From NCBI GenBank assembly GCA_014379905.1, contig JACMKX010000174.1, positions 1 through 50,317 on the forward strand: a stretch of 50,317 bases of DNA, written 5' to 3'. A model generated the notes under the pieces. That model made no database searches and was not told the origin of the DNA. It was given only the letters and a program-made list of their open reading frames with translations. Both the position numbers and the translations under genes were made by a program. Below, piece after piece: positions 10,026-18,608 of the stretch (within the stretch, counting starts at the first letter, position 1; each line of letters opens with the position of its first letter). This DNA is from Ferruginibacter sp. (GTDB lineage: Bacteria > Bacteroidota > Bacteroidia > Chitinophagales > Chitinophagaceae).

Positions 10026-10577
10026 ATGTCTTATTGCAACGCTATTGAATACATGATGCCCGAAGAGAGAAAAGCTTTACACAAAAAATACCACGATAAT
10101 TTTTATGGTTTTCCCATTGAAGATGACAATGAATTGTTTGGCCGCCTTATTATGGAAATTAACCAGGCAGGACTTAGCTGGGAAACTATCTTAAAAAAAG
10201 AGGCAACTTTTCGCAAGGCTTACCACAATTTCAATATTAAAAAGGTGGCGGCTTACAAGGAAGCCGACAGGGAAAGGTTAATGAACGATGCAGGAATCAT
10301 CCGCAACCGTTTAAAAATAAATGCTGCGGTCGAAAATGCAAAAACTATTCTTGCGCTTCAAAAAGAAAACGGGTCGTTTAAAAAATGGATAGAATCCAAT
10401 CATCCCAAAACAAAAGATGAATGGGTGAAGCTTTTTAAAAAGTCCTTTCGGTTTACCGGTGGTGAAATTGTGAATGAGTTTTTGATGAGTGCGGGGTATT
10501 TACAAGGATCGCATGCCGAGAGTTGCCCTGTTTATAAAAAGGTATTGAAGGCAAAGCCTATGTGGCTGAAAAAATAA
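10026..10577 (+). CDS. tag: DNA-3-methyladenine glycosylase I
   Basis: Base-excision repair enzyme removing 3-methyladenine from alkylated DNA. The 183-aa protein matches TAG length. The zinc-snap ligands known in E. coli TAG are conserved: Cys4 (MSYC), His23 (KKYHDN), and the His and Cys in GSHAESCPVY near the C-terminus. The catalytic-pocket Glu is Glu44 in MEINQAGLSWETILKK, and the DAGIIRNRLKI helix is conserved. The start ATG at 10026 puts the Cys ligand in the canonical place. No SOS or Ada operator was recognised upstream. Confidence 0.93.
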   Translation: MSYCNAIEYMMPEERKALHKKYHDNFYGFPIEDDNELFGRLIMEINQAGLSWETILKKEATFRKAYHNFNIKKVAAYKEADRERLMNDAGIIRNRLKINAAVENAKTILALQKENGSFKKWIESNHPKTKDEWVKLFKKSFRFTGGEIVNEFLMSAGYLQGSHAESCPVYKKVLKAKPMWLKK

Positions 10578-10901
10578 GATTGAAATTTATTGCCGAATAA
10601 CCAGCGGGGTAATGGTTACGAATGCCGTAAGGATAATGCTCCTATTTTCCGCTGAGGCTTGCACCCGATTTTTCTGATTCAATGAACGCTTCGCATGTTT
10701 GTTCAGGAGCGCAGGATCTATAGTATAGGTTTGGACGAATTCTTCAAGACTGCCAGATCCAAACTTCAGCTTTTAGTTATAAATTTAGTCCCGATAGCTA
10801 TCGGGATTCCGGGCGGACAGTTGGTTAAATCCCCAGCTGCACAAAGCCTCGAACGTTATACACCCAGACAAGGTCACTTTATTAAATTAATGATTTATAA
10901 T
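10578..10901. other. Intergenic region carrying an 18-bp perfect palindrome
   Basis: This is a 324-base gap. It contains the palindrome listed separately at 10789-10806 and a 7-bp inverted repeat GTTTGGA (10729-10735) / TCCAAAC (10758-10764). The frame of the next gene stays open far upstream (from 10695), but that extension has no protein-like character and precedes the signal peptide, so I leave it non-coding. Confidence 0.4.
10789..10806. repeat. Perfect palindrome TCCCGATAGCTATCGGGA
   Basis: Eighteen bases, fully self-complementary, with the same outer arms (TCCCGAT/ATCGGGA) as the hairpin at 4662-4686 and the anticodon arm of the tRNA-like sequence at 39165-39181. It is intergenic, upstream of the broken lipoprotein gene. 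Confidence 0.75.
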
Positions 10902-11417
10902 ATGAGACATATACTTCCCGTTCTGATAGGATTTCTATTTTTTAGTGGTTGCTTATCTAGGAGGGACAATAATTATGCGGTGCTGCAAAAGATGGCTGAT
11001 GCGGTCAATAGTTCTCGTCCGATTCAACTTGATAGCGAGACAAGAATTGATAGCGCTACCGCAAATGCCAATGGTGTGCTTAGGTTTTATCAAACTATTT
11101 GGTTTGACACCGTTACTTATGATATTAGGGAGTTTAAAAAAGAGCTTATGAGCATGGCGGTGAATCAGTTAAAGAAAAGCCGTGATGGAAAAGCTTTGCA
11201 CGCCCTCGCAGCCACTGTTGAATACAGATACTTTGACACAACCGGTGCCCCTTTATTCGAATTTGCAATAACACCTGATCAATACGCTGCGAGTGCCCGG
11301 CAATAGGGCAAGACAAAAGTCCTGATTGAAGCAGGCACACCTTATGATTGTATCATCACTTTCGGAGATGGTATCGCAAAAAGTTTACAATTAAATGCCG
11401 GCGCTTTTACATACTAA
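10902..11417 (+). pseudogene. Lipoprotein gene interrupted by one in-frame TAG
   Basis: An ATG at 10902 (or 10890) starts MRHILPVLIGFLFFSGC, a lipoprotein signal peptide with lipobox FSGC, followed by a 120-residue periplasmic domain. The frame meets TAG at 11304-11306 after ITPDQYAASARQ. It then remains open in the same frame for 36 more codons (GKTKVLIEAGTPYDC ... LQLNAGAFTY) up to TAA at 11415-11417. The downstream part has strand-like protein character and no start of its own. The simplest reading is a nonsense mutation or sequencing error in a gene of about 171 codons. Alternatively the 134-aa product is complete. No family was recognised. Confidence 0.55.
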
Positions 11418-11547
11418 CTCCAAATCGAAAATTGACCCTCGTGAAGTATTGATCACTCACAATAAGTTAAGATTCCAGCGATCATTACCACCGAAAGCAA
11501 AGAACCGCACCCATATCAACAGAAAAATAACTTCCTTCAAATCTTCC

Positions 11548-11555
11548 TAAATTTG
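11548..11555 (+). promoter_or_regulatory. Possible -7 element TAAATTTG
   Basis: Matches the Bacteroidota -7 consensus TANNTTTG exactly, 25 bases before the histidine kinase ATG. No TTG at the usual -33 spacing was found, so support is partial. Confidence 0.3.
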
Positions 11556-11579
11556 AACTACTCTACTTAAAAGAAAAAC

Positions 11580-13595
11580 ATGAGAATTATAGTGTTTGTT
11601 TGTTTACTCCTTGCAACCACATTACCGGCGGCTTCACAACAAACGGTTCAGCAGCGCATTGATTCAATGATAGCGCTGCTTCCCACAGCTAAGGATGATA
11701 CCAACCGCACCAAACTCATTTACAGGATTGGGGATGCCTATTCAAACATTGACCCCAAAGAAGCATTGCGCTATGCCCGCATAGGTATGGAAGATGCTAA
11801 AAAGAAAAAATTTGATAAAGGTATTGCAGCCTTTCATGGTTCTATTGCCGGTGTACTGCAGGACCGGGGAGAATTTGATTCTGCCTTATACTATTTTAAT
11901 GCATCCTTAGCGATAGAAAAAAAGATGGATAATAAAAGAGGCATTGGGGGCTCCTATATTAACATCGGTGTAGTGTACCAGCGAATTGGGAATGAACTGG
12001 AAGCCTGCCGCTATACTTTACAGGCATTGCCTTTTTTGGAACTTGCAAAAGACACTGCCTACCTCTCCATCGCCTATAATAATTTAGCCAACAGTTATAT
12101 TGCCCAAAAAAATTATAAGGATGCAGATGCCAGTATCTACAAAGCGCTTGACCTTGCCAGAAGAACGAAGCGAACAGAAGGTATAGCCAAATCATTTTAC
12201 CTGTTGGGTTCTACCGCCTTTGAACAAGCTGATACTTTAAAAGGTATCAAATTTATGCAGCGGGCGCTTCCACTTTACATACAGGTAGAAGACCAGTTTG
12301 GTATTGCCGAAACCTATCAAGCGCTGGGCGCAATGGAAAAAGATTTTTTGAAGGGAATGGAATATAAATTTAAATCGCAAACGATATGGGATACCCTGAG
12401 TCCTGAATTTCCAACGGCAATTATGAACATCACCAATATGGGCGTAGCATATCTCGACCTGGTGCGGTACGATCAATTGAAGCATTTAAAACCCGGCGGC
12501 CTCGTTCCTCAAAACAGCCAGGAGGCGCTCCGCACTGCTTCAGGATATTTAAAAAAAGCGATCACTATTTATAAAAAACTGGATAACCGGGAAGGCCTGT
12601 GGTTTGGCCTTGCACACTTATCCTCCGTGCAGGAATTGCAAGGGGATTATAAAAATGCGTTGGCCACCCAAAGAGAAAGCACAGGCATTTATGATTCACT
12701 GTATTCACAGGAAAATAAAAATAAGATAGCTGCCCTTACAGGCGAAAGAGAACTGGCGGTGCGGGATAAGCAACTGGAATTAAACAAAATCTCTCTCGCC
12801 GCACAACGAAAGCAAGGCATTGCATTAATTACCGGGCTGATTTTAGTAGCTGTCATAGGGTTATTGCTATACTGGCAAAACAGGACCCGTAAAAAAACAA
12901 ACACTACTTTATTAGTGTTGAATAATGAACTCGATGAAGCCAATAAAATAAAAGCCCGTTTCTTTGGTATTATCAGTCACGACCTGCGCAGCCCCATTTC
13001 CAACCTGATCGGTTTTTTAAATTTGCAACGGGAAGAGCCCGGCATTTTTACGCCCGAACAGGCAAATGCCCACCGGGCCAATATTACTACGGCGGCAGAA
13101 TCTATTTTAGAAACAATGGAATCTATGTTGCAATGGAGCAAGAGCCAGATGGAACATTTTAAACCCCAGTTAAAAAATACATCCGTGGAAAGCCTGTTCA
13201 GGCATGTACGCAAAAATTGCCCGGATAGTGAAGCATTGCAAATCCGGTTTAGCAACCCGGGCGATATGCAGATCATTACTGATGAAGATTATTTAAAAAC
13301 CATCCTGCATAATCTTACAGCCAATGCTATTAAAGCCTTACATAAAAATGACAATGGCATCATTGAATGGAAAGCTTTTGAAGAAAATGGCAAAACAGTG
13401 TTGGCCATAACAGATAACGGCCCAGGCGCAGCCTTACAACAAATAGATGCCCTCTACAATAAAGACGCTGCCGTAAACAGTAAAAATGGATTGGGCCTTC
13501 ATTTGATACGCGACCTGGCAAAAGCTATACATTGTGTTATCAGTTTTTCATCGGCTCCGGATGAGGGAACTACGTTTCAATTGAGATTGGGATGA
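11580..13595 (+). CDS. TPR-containing sensor histidine kinase
   Basis: Two-component sensor that would autophosphorylate on histidine and pass phosphate to an unlinked response regulator. The 671-aa protein starts with a signal peptide (MRIIVFVCLLLATTLPAASQ). A periplasmic array of tetratricopeptide repeats fills about residues 30-390 (for example GIGGSYINIGVVYQRIGN, AIAYNNLANSY-like helices). One membrane segment lies at about 411-431 (GIALITGLILVAVIGLLLYW), then a short coiled linker. The H-box FFGIISHDLRSPISNL has His467. The ATPase domain has the N-box NLTANAIKAL near 578, the G1 box DNGPGA near 612 and the G2 box GLGLHLIRDLAKAI near 638. TPR-HK proteins of this type are common in Bacteroidota. 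No regulator gene lies next to it; it looks monocistronic. The signal sensed is unknown. Confidence 0.92.
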   Translation: MRIIVFVCLLLATTLPAASQQTVQQRIDSMIALLPTAKDDTNRTKLIYRIGDAYSNIDPKEALRYARIGMEDAKKKKFDKGIAAFHGSIAGVLQDRGEFDSALYYFNASLAIEKKMDNKRGIGGSYINIGVVYQRIGNELEACRYTLQALPFLELAKDTAYLSIAYNNLANSYIAQKNYKDADASIYKALDLARRTKRTEGIAKSFYLLGSTAFEQADTLKGIKFMQRALPLYIQVEDQFGIAETYQALGAMEKDFLKGMEYKFKSQTIWDTLSPEFPTAIMNITNMGVAYLDLVRYDQLKHLKPGGLVPQNSQEALRTASGYLKKAITIYKKLDNREGLWFGLAHLSSVQELQGDYKNALATQRESTGIYDSLYSQENKNKIAALTGERELAVRDKQLELNKISLAAQRKQGIALITGLILVAVIGLLLYWQNRTRKKTNTTLLVLNNELDEANKIKARFFGIISHDLRSPISNLIGFLNLQREEPGIFTPEQANAHRANITTAAESILETMESMLQWSKSQMEHFKPQLKNTSVESLFRHVRKNCPDSEALQIRFSNPGDMQIITDEDYLKTILHNLTANAIKALHKNDNGIIEWKAFEENGKTVLAITDNGPGAALQQIDALYNKDAAVNSKNGLGLHLIRDLAKAIHCVISFSSAPDEGTTFQLRLG

Positions 13596-13709
13596 ATTGC
13601 TTAAAATTAATTCCCCTCCCAACAGCGTCTTTACCGAAACTTTACCGGAATGATTAGACAACTGTCGATTTTAGTTAATAATTTCAAGAATAAGAAAATC
13701 TAATTTATT

Positions 13710-14225
13710 ATGAAACAAATTATCCTTCTCACATTGCTGATCACATTTTTATCGAACGTTACTAACGGGCAGGATAATATACCTTTAAAACGAAAGCCAT
13801 ACAAACTCGCAGTAGCAGTTGACAAAGAAATTGTTTACGAAGAAGATCTGAAAGATAATCCATACGTGTGGCCGGATAAGACCGTGCAATTATATCCCGG
13901 CGAAACTGTTTATATTGAAATTGAATTTAATAAGGATACCATAAAGCGTTTTGTTGCTGGAAAAGAAAATACAAATCCTTCCACAACATTAGAGCTGACC
14001 TTTACGCAGGTTTCCAATGACAAAGTACATGAACTAATGATGTTAAAGGTTAAAAATCCTTTTAAAAAGAAATTGGTGTATGAGGCTATGATCTTTCTTA
14101 TGAAACAAAAAAAGTGGGTAAAAACCAGTGTTATTCCAGTGGAAGGCGGTCTTATGGGATTTGAGACATGGCCTGACATAATAACTTCAATCGGTGTAGG
14201 CGGCTGGACCTTTAAAAATGATTAA
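13710..14225 (+). CDS. Secreted protein of unknown function (171 aa)
   Basis: Starts with a clear signal peptide (MKQIILLTLLITFLSNVTNG) and a mature part of about 150 residues rich in beta-strand-like stretches (YKLAVAVDKEIVYEEDL, TVQLYPGETVYIEIEF). It has no cysteines or catalytic motif. The LYPGETVYIEIEF and KNPFKKKLVYEAMIF stretches suggest an immunoglobulin-like or beta-sandwich fold, which is inference only. No family was recognised. It lies 114 bases after the histidine kinase in the same direction. The ATG at 13710 is chosen because it opens directly on the signal peptide. Confidence 0.7.
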   Translation: MKQIILLTLLITFLSNVTNGQDNIPLKRKPYKLAVAVDKEIVYEEDLKDNPYVWPDKTVQLYPGETVYIEIEFNKDTIKRFVAGKENTNPSTTLELTFTQVSNDKVHELMMLKVKNPFKKKLVYEAMIFLMKQKKWVKTSVIPVEGGLMGFETWPDIITSIGVGGWTFKND

Positions 14226-14380
14226 ATCTATTATCATTGACGTTAGTTTACGAAAGATAATCTTCATCTCAAAATGAACTTAAAAAATAAATTGCTGTTT
14301 TTAAATGCTGATTCAGTGACACGCTTTTTCGTAACCTTTCTCCCTAATATTCATTTTCTTTGCATTCTAAAACGCGCTAT

Positions 14381-14869
14381 ATGTCAGTAAGGATCTTCAT
14401 CACCGGCGGCACATTTGATAAGGAATACAATGAACTCACCGGCCAACTTTATTTCAATGATACCCATTTACACGACCTGCTGGAAATGGGCCGCTCACGT
14501 GTGGATACAGAAATAAGAACCCTGATGATGGTAGACAGCCTGGAGATGACGGATGAAGACAGGGAACTCATTGTTCACCAATGTATACATTGCGAAGAAG
14601 ATAAAATAGTGCTCACCCATGGCACAGATACCATGGCAGAAACCGCTAAAGTGATTGCTGAAAAAGTTACAGGAAAAACTATTGTGCTCACCGGCGCTAT
14701 GATCCCCATAAAATTTGGTAGTAGTGATGGTTTGTTTAACCTCGGCAGTGCCCTCGCATTTGCACAATCTTTACCGCCGGGAATATATGTAGCTATGAAT
14801 GGCCGCTATTTTACCTGGGATAATGTGCGCAAGAACAAACAAACCGGCATGTTTGAAGAATTAAAATAA
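14381..14869 (+). CDS. Short asparaginase-domain protein
   Basis: The 162-aa protein corresponds only to the N-terminal domain of type I/II asparaginases. It has the first catalytic motif FITGGTFDKEY and the second motif LTHGTDTMAETA with the Thr-Asp pair. It also has VLTGAMIPIKFGSSDGLFNLG, which carries the conserved Lys region. The C-terminal domain that completes the active site in full-length (about 330 aa) enzymes is absent. Short single-domain homologues are known as free-standing proteins, so this is probably not a truncation. Activity on asparagine is not assured. The start is ATG 14381 (MSVRIFITGG); a TTG 21 bases upstream is in frame but adds nothing. The next gene begins 7 bases after the stop, suggesting an operon. 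Confidence 0.82.
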   Translation: MSVRIFITGGTFDKEYNELTGQLYFNDTHLHDLLEMGRSRVDTEIRTLMMVDSLEMTDEDRELIVHQCIHCEEDKIVLTHGTDTMAETAKVIAEKVTGKTIVLTGAMIPIKFGSSDGLFNLGSALAFAQSLPPGIYVAMNGRYFTWDNVRKNKQTGMFEELK

Positions 14870-14876
14870 ATTCCAA

Positions 14877-15179
14877 ATGGCAACAAAAGGAACATTAAAA
14901 ATTTGTCGGAAGGGCCATCAATTTTATAAGAGTAGTAATTGTCCCACCTGCCCCATTTGCGAAAAAGAAAAGAAACCAACAGGGGGATTTTTATCCAACA
15001 TAAGTGCACCTGCAAGACGGGCTTTGGAAAACGAAGGCATCAACAAGTTGAAGCAACTTGCCAAATATTCAGAGCAGGATTTATTGCAGCTGCATGGCTT
15101 TGGGCCTGCTTCCTTACCCATTTTAAAAGCGGCCCTGCAGGATGCGGGCTTAACCTTCCATAAAAATAAAGGATCATGA
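14877..15179 (+). CDS. Zinc-ribbon plus RNA polymerase alpha-CTD-like (HhH) protein
   Basis: Small 100-aa protein in two parts. Residues 8-30 form a zinc-binding knuckle (Cys10, His14, Cys22, Cys25, Cys28). Residues 40-95 resemble the RNA polymerase alpha C-terminal domain or helix-hairpin-helix fold (APARRALENEGINKLKQLA, EQDLLQLHGFGPASLPILKAAL). Such proteins are usually annotated as alpha-CTD-domain-containing and their role is unknown. DNA or RNA contact through the HGFGPASLPIL hairpin is plausible by analogy. Its last bases overlap the start of the next gene by four (ATGA), which implies translational coupling to the YdeI-like protein. Confidence 0.78.
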   Translation: MATKGTLKICRKGHQFYKSSNCPTCPICEKEKKPTGGFLSNISAPARRALENEGINKLKQLAKYSEQDLLQLHGFGPASLPILKAALQDAGLTFHKNKGS

Positions 15180-15658
15180 AAGCTTTTTCTGCTGCTATTG
15201 AAATCATTGGCATTAATCCTTATGTATTGCTGCCGGAAAAAGTATTGCAGAATATTTTTAACGATGCCGGAAAAGACAGAGGTCCCATCCCTGTAAATGG
15301 AACGATTGACGGCCATCCATTTCGTCAAACGCTGGTAAAATATGCCGGGTGCTGGCGGCTCTACCTCAATGGAAATATGCGAACCGCCTGTGGAAAAGAT
15401 GTAGGAGACAGGGCGAAAATTGTTTTGAATTATGATGCATTGGAAAGAATTACTCCTATGCATCCTGCACTGGCCGAAGCGCTGCAAAAGAATAAAGCCG
15501 CCCATCAATTATTTAAACAGTTGCCGCCTTATATGCAGAAAGAGATGATGCGTTATATCAACAATCTAAAAACACGGGCTTCCATAGAAAAAAATGTGAA
15601 CAAAGCTTTGGGGTTTTTATTTGGTAAAGAAAAATTTATCGGCAGGTACCATCCATAA
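15176..15658 (+). CDS. YdeI/OmpD-associated family protein with DUF1905-type domain
   Basis: The 160-aa protein has an N-terminal DUF1905-like beta-barrel (IEIIGINPYVLLPEKVLQ ... GPIPVNGTIDGHPFRQTLVK, YLNGNMR). A C-terminal helical YdeI-like segment follows (LAEALQKNKAAHQLFKQLPP, MQKEMMRYINNLKTRASIEK, VNKALGFLFGKEKF). Both halves are commonly fused in this family; biochemical function is not established. The start ATG at 15176 overlaps the stop of the upstream gene (ATGA), so the two are translationally coupled, with the short asparaginase gene just before them. Confidence 0.82.
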   Translation: MKAFSAAIEIIGINPYVLLPEKVLQNIFNDAGKDRGPIPVNGTIDGHPFRQTLVKYAGCWRLYLNGNMRTACGKDVGDRAKIVLNYDALERITPMHPALAEALQKNKAAHQLFKQLPPYMQKEMMRYINNLKTRASIEKNVNKALGFLFGKEKFIGRYHP

Positions 15659-15679
15659 AATAAAGCCCCGTTTGGCAAC

Positions 15680-15695
15680 GCAAGTTTTAACTTGC
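15680..15695. repeat. Palindromic hairpin GCAAGT-TTTA-ACTTGC
   Basis: Six-base arms around TTTA in the short gap between the YdeI-like gene and the HExxH protein gene, 20 bases before the next ATG. Its position allows pairing in the leader of the next message, but it could also be a dispersed repeat. Confidence 0.45.
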
Positions 15696-15714
15696 AGGCA
15701 AATACTTTAACTTC

Positions 15715-16734
15715 ATGAAAAAATTGTTATACACAATCATACTTTGTATTGCAACACAGCATGCTTCTTTCTCGCAACAAAAAGACCCGGCCGATACCGC
15801 ATTTATAAACGCCGGCAATCAATGGTTCAATGCCTGGAAATTATTGAGTAAAGAAATATTCCATGTGAATAAAGTACAGCCGGTAGATTTTGTTTTTTTC
15901 GATTCGCAATATGTTTATGCTACTTCCCCTGTTTCTATACCTTCCGGTGCAAATATCAACGGTCCATCGATGATGAACGATACCTATCTATGGAAAAAAA
16001 CCTTGCATAATGGAACAATTACATTACCGGATAGCAGCCACGTCCCTATAGGTCTTATTTCGTTTGCAGCAGAAAACAAGATCAACAACAAGGCTTTTTT
16101 TGTAATGCCGCTACCATCTTTTTGGAAATCTGCCGGGGTAACCAGTAAGGAACTGGGTTTGGAAAACATGATCACAGGTGTTTTTCTTCATGAATTCTCC
16201 CATTCGCAACAAATGCAAAATTTTGGTAAACGAATAACGGCACTTGAAAAGTTCAGCGAACCGTTCAGCAATTTTACGGATGATATTGTGCAGGATTTTT
16301 TTAGTAAAGATTCATTGTACACTTCCCTGTTCAGGCAGGAGGTTGATGAATTGTATGCGGCGGCGCAGGAGAAAAATAAGGCGCATAAAAAGCAGCTCAT
16401 ACAACAAGCGATGAGTAAAATAAAAGCAAGACAAGCTAATTATTTTACAGGCAAATACACAGCGTTTACTCCAATAGATGATTTCTTTTTAACGATGGAA
16501 GGCCTGGGCCAATATGCCATGTATGCATGGCTGAAGCACGCGGAAGGAGCAAATATACCGCAGGAGCAGGTTATTACCGGTGTAAGAAGAGGAAAGAAAC
16601 AATGGTCACAGGACGAGGGTTTTGCGCTGTTTCTTATACTCGAACAATATGCTCCTGCCAGGAAATGGGCGCCTGGTATGTTTGGCACCACAATAGAAAG
16701 CGCAACCGATCTTATTTTAAAAAATATTAAATAA
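15715..16734 (+). CDS. Secreted protein with HExxH zinc-protease motif, unknown family
   Basis: The 339-aa protein starts with a signal peptide (MKKLLYTIILCIATQHASFS). The central segment GVFLHEFSHSQQMQNFG contains His159-Glu160-x-x-His163, the classical zinc metallopeptidase signature, immediately after a hydrophobic strand as in gluzincins. A third ligand could be a glutamate in the helical segment that follows (EALEKF, EGLGQYAMYAW), but I cannot assign it. The protein would act in the periplasm or outside the cell. I do not recognise the family. The downstream MBL-fold gene starts 27 bases after the stop, suggesting co-transcription. Confidence 0.72.
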   Translation: MKKLLYTIILCIATQHASFSQQKDPADTAFINAGNQWFNAWKLLSKEIFHVNKVQPVDFVFFDSQYVYATSPVSIPSGANINGPSMMNDTYLWKKTLHNGTITLPDSSHVPIGLISFAAENKINNKAFFVMPLPSFWKSAGVTSKELGLENMITGVFLHEFSHSQQMQNFGKRITALEKFSEPFSNFTDDIVQDFFSKDSLYTSLFRQEVDELYAAAQEKNKAHKKQLIQQAMSKIKARQANYFTGKYTAFTPIDDFFLTMEGLGQYAMYAWLKHAEGANIPQEQVITGVRRGKKQWSQDEGFALFLILEQYAPARKWAPGMFGTTIESATDLILKNIK

Positions 16735-16761
16735 CATTTTAGTTAATACGAATCAGTAATC

Positions 16762-17856
16762 ATGTACTTACTCCTTATTTTATTAATGATTGTTTTGACA
16801 GTGATGCTTTCTATACAGCAAGCCCAATTTGGCCGTTATCCTTCCGGTGAGCGATTACAAAGAATCAAAAGATCGGTTCATTATAAAGAAGGTGCTTTTC
16901 AAAATGAGAGTTTTACACCACAGCTGACAGAAGGTGCAAGTTACTTCGGTGTATTAAATGAATTTCTTTTTAAAAAAAATGAACGCAAGCGGCCATTGGA
17001 AGCATTGCCATCAATTAAGACAGACCTACATCATTTACCCTTAAATGAAAACATACTGGTATGGTTTGGACACTCTTCTTACTATATGCAGGTAGATGGT
17101 AAAAGGATATTGGTTGATCCTGTATTGAGTGGCAGTGCCTCACCCCTGCCCGGTGGTACAAAAGCATTTGTAGGAGCAGATATTTTTAAACCAAGTGATA
17201 TTCCTGCCATTGATATTTTATTTATATCGCATGATCATTGGGATCACCTTGATTATCGGACTATAAAAGAATTAAAACCCAAAATCAAAAATGTTATATG
17301 CGGATTGGGCGTTGGAGAACATTTTGAATACTGGGGTTATGATAAAAAGATCATTCATGAAAAAGACTGGAATGAAAGCGTTGACCTGCCGGATGGTTTT
17401 AAAGTAACCCTTACACCGGCCAGGCATTTTTCGGGGAGAAGTTTTAAAAGAAATCCTTCGTTGTGGACTTCTTTTGTTTTACAAACGCCTGCACATAAAA
17501 TCTTTATTGGAGGAGACAGTGGTTATGATACACACTTTGCAGAGATTGGTAATCAACATGGCCCCTTTGATTTAGCAATATTGGAAAATGGACAATATGA
17601 TAAAAGCTGGCGGTACATTCATTTATTGCCCGAAGAGTTTTTGGTTGCTGCGGGGGAGTTGAAAGCAAAAAAAATATTACCGGTGCATTCTGCCAAATTT
17701 AGCCTGGGAAATCATCCGTGGGATGAACCATTAATAAAAGTGATCCAAAATAATTTAACTGCTCATTTAAATATAATTACTCCAATGATCGGCGAGCCCG
17801 TTTATATAAATGATGCCACGCAACAATTTTCAAATTGGTGGGAAGGGGTAAAATAA
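16762..17856 (+). CDS. MBL-fold metallo-hydrolase, membrane-anchored, NAPE-PLD-like
   Basis: The 364-aa protein begins with a hydrophobic segment (MYLLLILLMIVLTVMLSIQQ) likely to be a membrane anchor or uncleaved signal. The metallo-beta-lactamase fold follows: WFGHSSYYMQVDGKRILVDP, then the metal motif SHDHWDHLD (His157, His159, Asp161, His162). TPARHFSGRSF supplies another histidine, FIGGDSGYDTHF the bridging Asp, and VHSAKFSLGNHPWDEP the last. This arrangement matches the N-acyl-phosphatidylethanolamine phospholipase D-like/RomA group of MBL proteins, so a lipid or envelope phosphodiester substrate is plausible but unproven. It ends the plus-strand gene run. Confidence 0.85.
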   Translation: MYLLLILLMIVLTVMLSIQQAQFGRYPSGERLQRIKRSVHYKEGAFQNESFTPQLTEGASYFGVLNEFLFKKNERKRPLEALPSIKTDLHHLPLNENILVWFGHSSYYMQVDGKRILVDPVLSGSASPLPGGTKAFVGADIFKPSDIPAIDILFISHDHWDHLDYRTIKELKPKIKNVICGLGVGEHFEYWGYDKKIIHEKDWNESVDLPDGFKVTLTPARHFSGRSFKRNPSLWTSFVLQTPAHKIFIGGDSGYDTHFAEIGNQHGPFDLAILENGQYDKSWRYIHLLPEEFLVAAGELKAKKILPVHSAKFSLGNHPWDEPLIKVIQNNLTAHLNIITPMIGEPVYINDATQQFSNWWEGVK

Positions 17857-18182
17857 GCAAAGATGTGCAGGTGGTAATGATAGCTACGCCCTACCATGTG
17901 CCAGGATCAGCATGATTCATTTAAATCGAAGGTTTACAAAAGGTAGAAGGGAACTGGATGAGGGAGTGGAAAATGATCTTTTGCGCACTCCTTTACCATA
18001 CACATACCCCGGATGAAAATCTTTAGCCGGCAAATTTAACCGGGGAAAACTTTCGGTTCAATTTAAGTGGAAGGAATTGGTTTAAAGCGGAAACTTCGTT
18101 TAAGTTACATTTATTTATTCATAAATAGTTCAAATACAACGAAAAAGATTTTTTTCGGGGTTGAGCCTGGAGCAAATGAGGC
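17857..18182. other. Convergent intergenic region, nothing recognised
   Basis: This 326-base region lies between the MBL gene (+) and the GNAT gene (-). No hairpin with a T-run, tRNA or plausible short gene was found on either strand. It includes an AT-rich stretch near 18100-18150. Confidence 0.3.
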
Positions 18183-18581
18183 TCATTTTTTCCTGTTAAT
18201 AATAAAGCTACTCTCCTGTTTTGTAAACCCCACTTTTGGATAATACTCCATAGCGGTGGGCACAGACAATAATAACAGCATAGATAGGTCGCCTAGTTTT
18301 TCTTTGGTGAGTTCAATGAGTTTTTTACCAATGCCTGAAGCATGAAATTCTTTTCTAACGGCCAGGTCGGCCAGGTAACAACTCCATACCCAATCTGTAA
18401 TGCTTCGGGAAACGCCTACCAGCATTTCGTTGTGCCAGGCGGTAATTACCAGGTTAGAATGTTCATACATTTTACCGATCCTTTCCACATCATCGGTAGG
18501 CCTGGGCAATCCTGCGTTGTTGTAGAGCTCAATAATTTGTGTAGTTGTTGGAATAATATCCAGCCGGTATGTGATCATCAT
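18183..18581 (-). CDS. GNAT family N-acetyltransferase
   Basis: The 132-aa protein has the GNAT core: a beta strand YLADLAVRKEF followed by the acetyl-CoA pyrophosphate loop HASGIGKKLIELTKEKL, then LLLSVPTAMEYYPKVGF, typical of motif B. The substrate cannot be predicted. It is the last of three minus-strand genes with gaps of 24-28 bases (VOC, SRPBCC, GNAT), probably one operon. The stop is TGA. Confidence 0.88.
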   Translation of the reverse strand: MMITYRLDIIPTTTQIIELYNNAGLPRPTDDVERIGKMYEHSNLVITAWHNEMLVGVSRSITDWVWSCYLADLAVRKEFHASGIGKKLIELTKEKLGDLSMLLLLSVPTAMEYYPKVGFTKQESSFIINRKK

Positions 18582-18608
18582 TATTTTTAAAATAAAGAAA
18601 CGAAATTT

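Noticed and set aside
10695..10901. N-terminal extension of the broken lipoprotein
   Set aside because: The frame is open but carries an 18-bp palindrome and would put the signal peptide inside the protein; the ATG at 10902 or 10890 is better.
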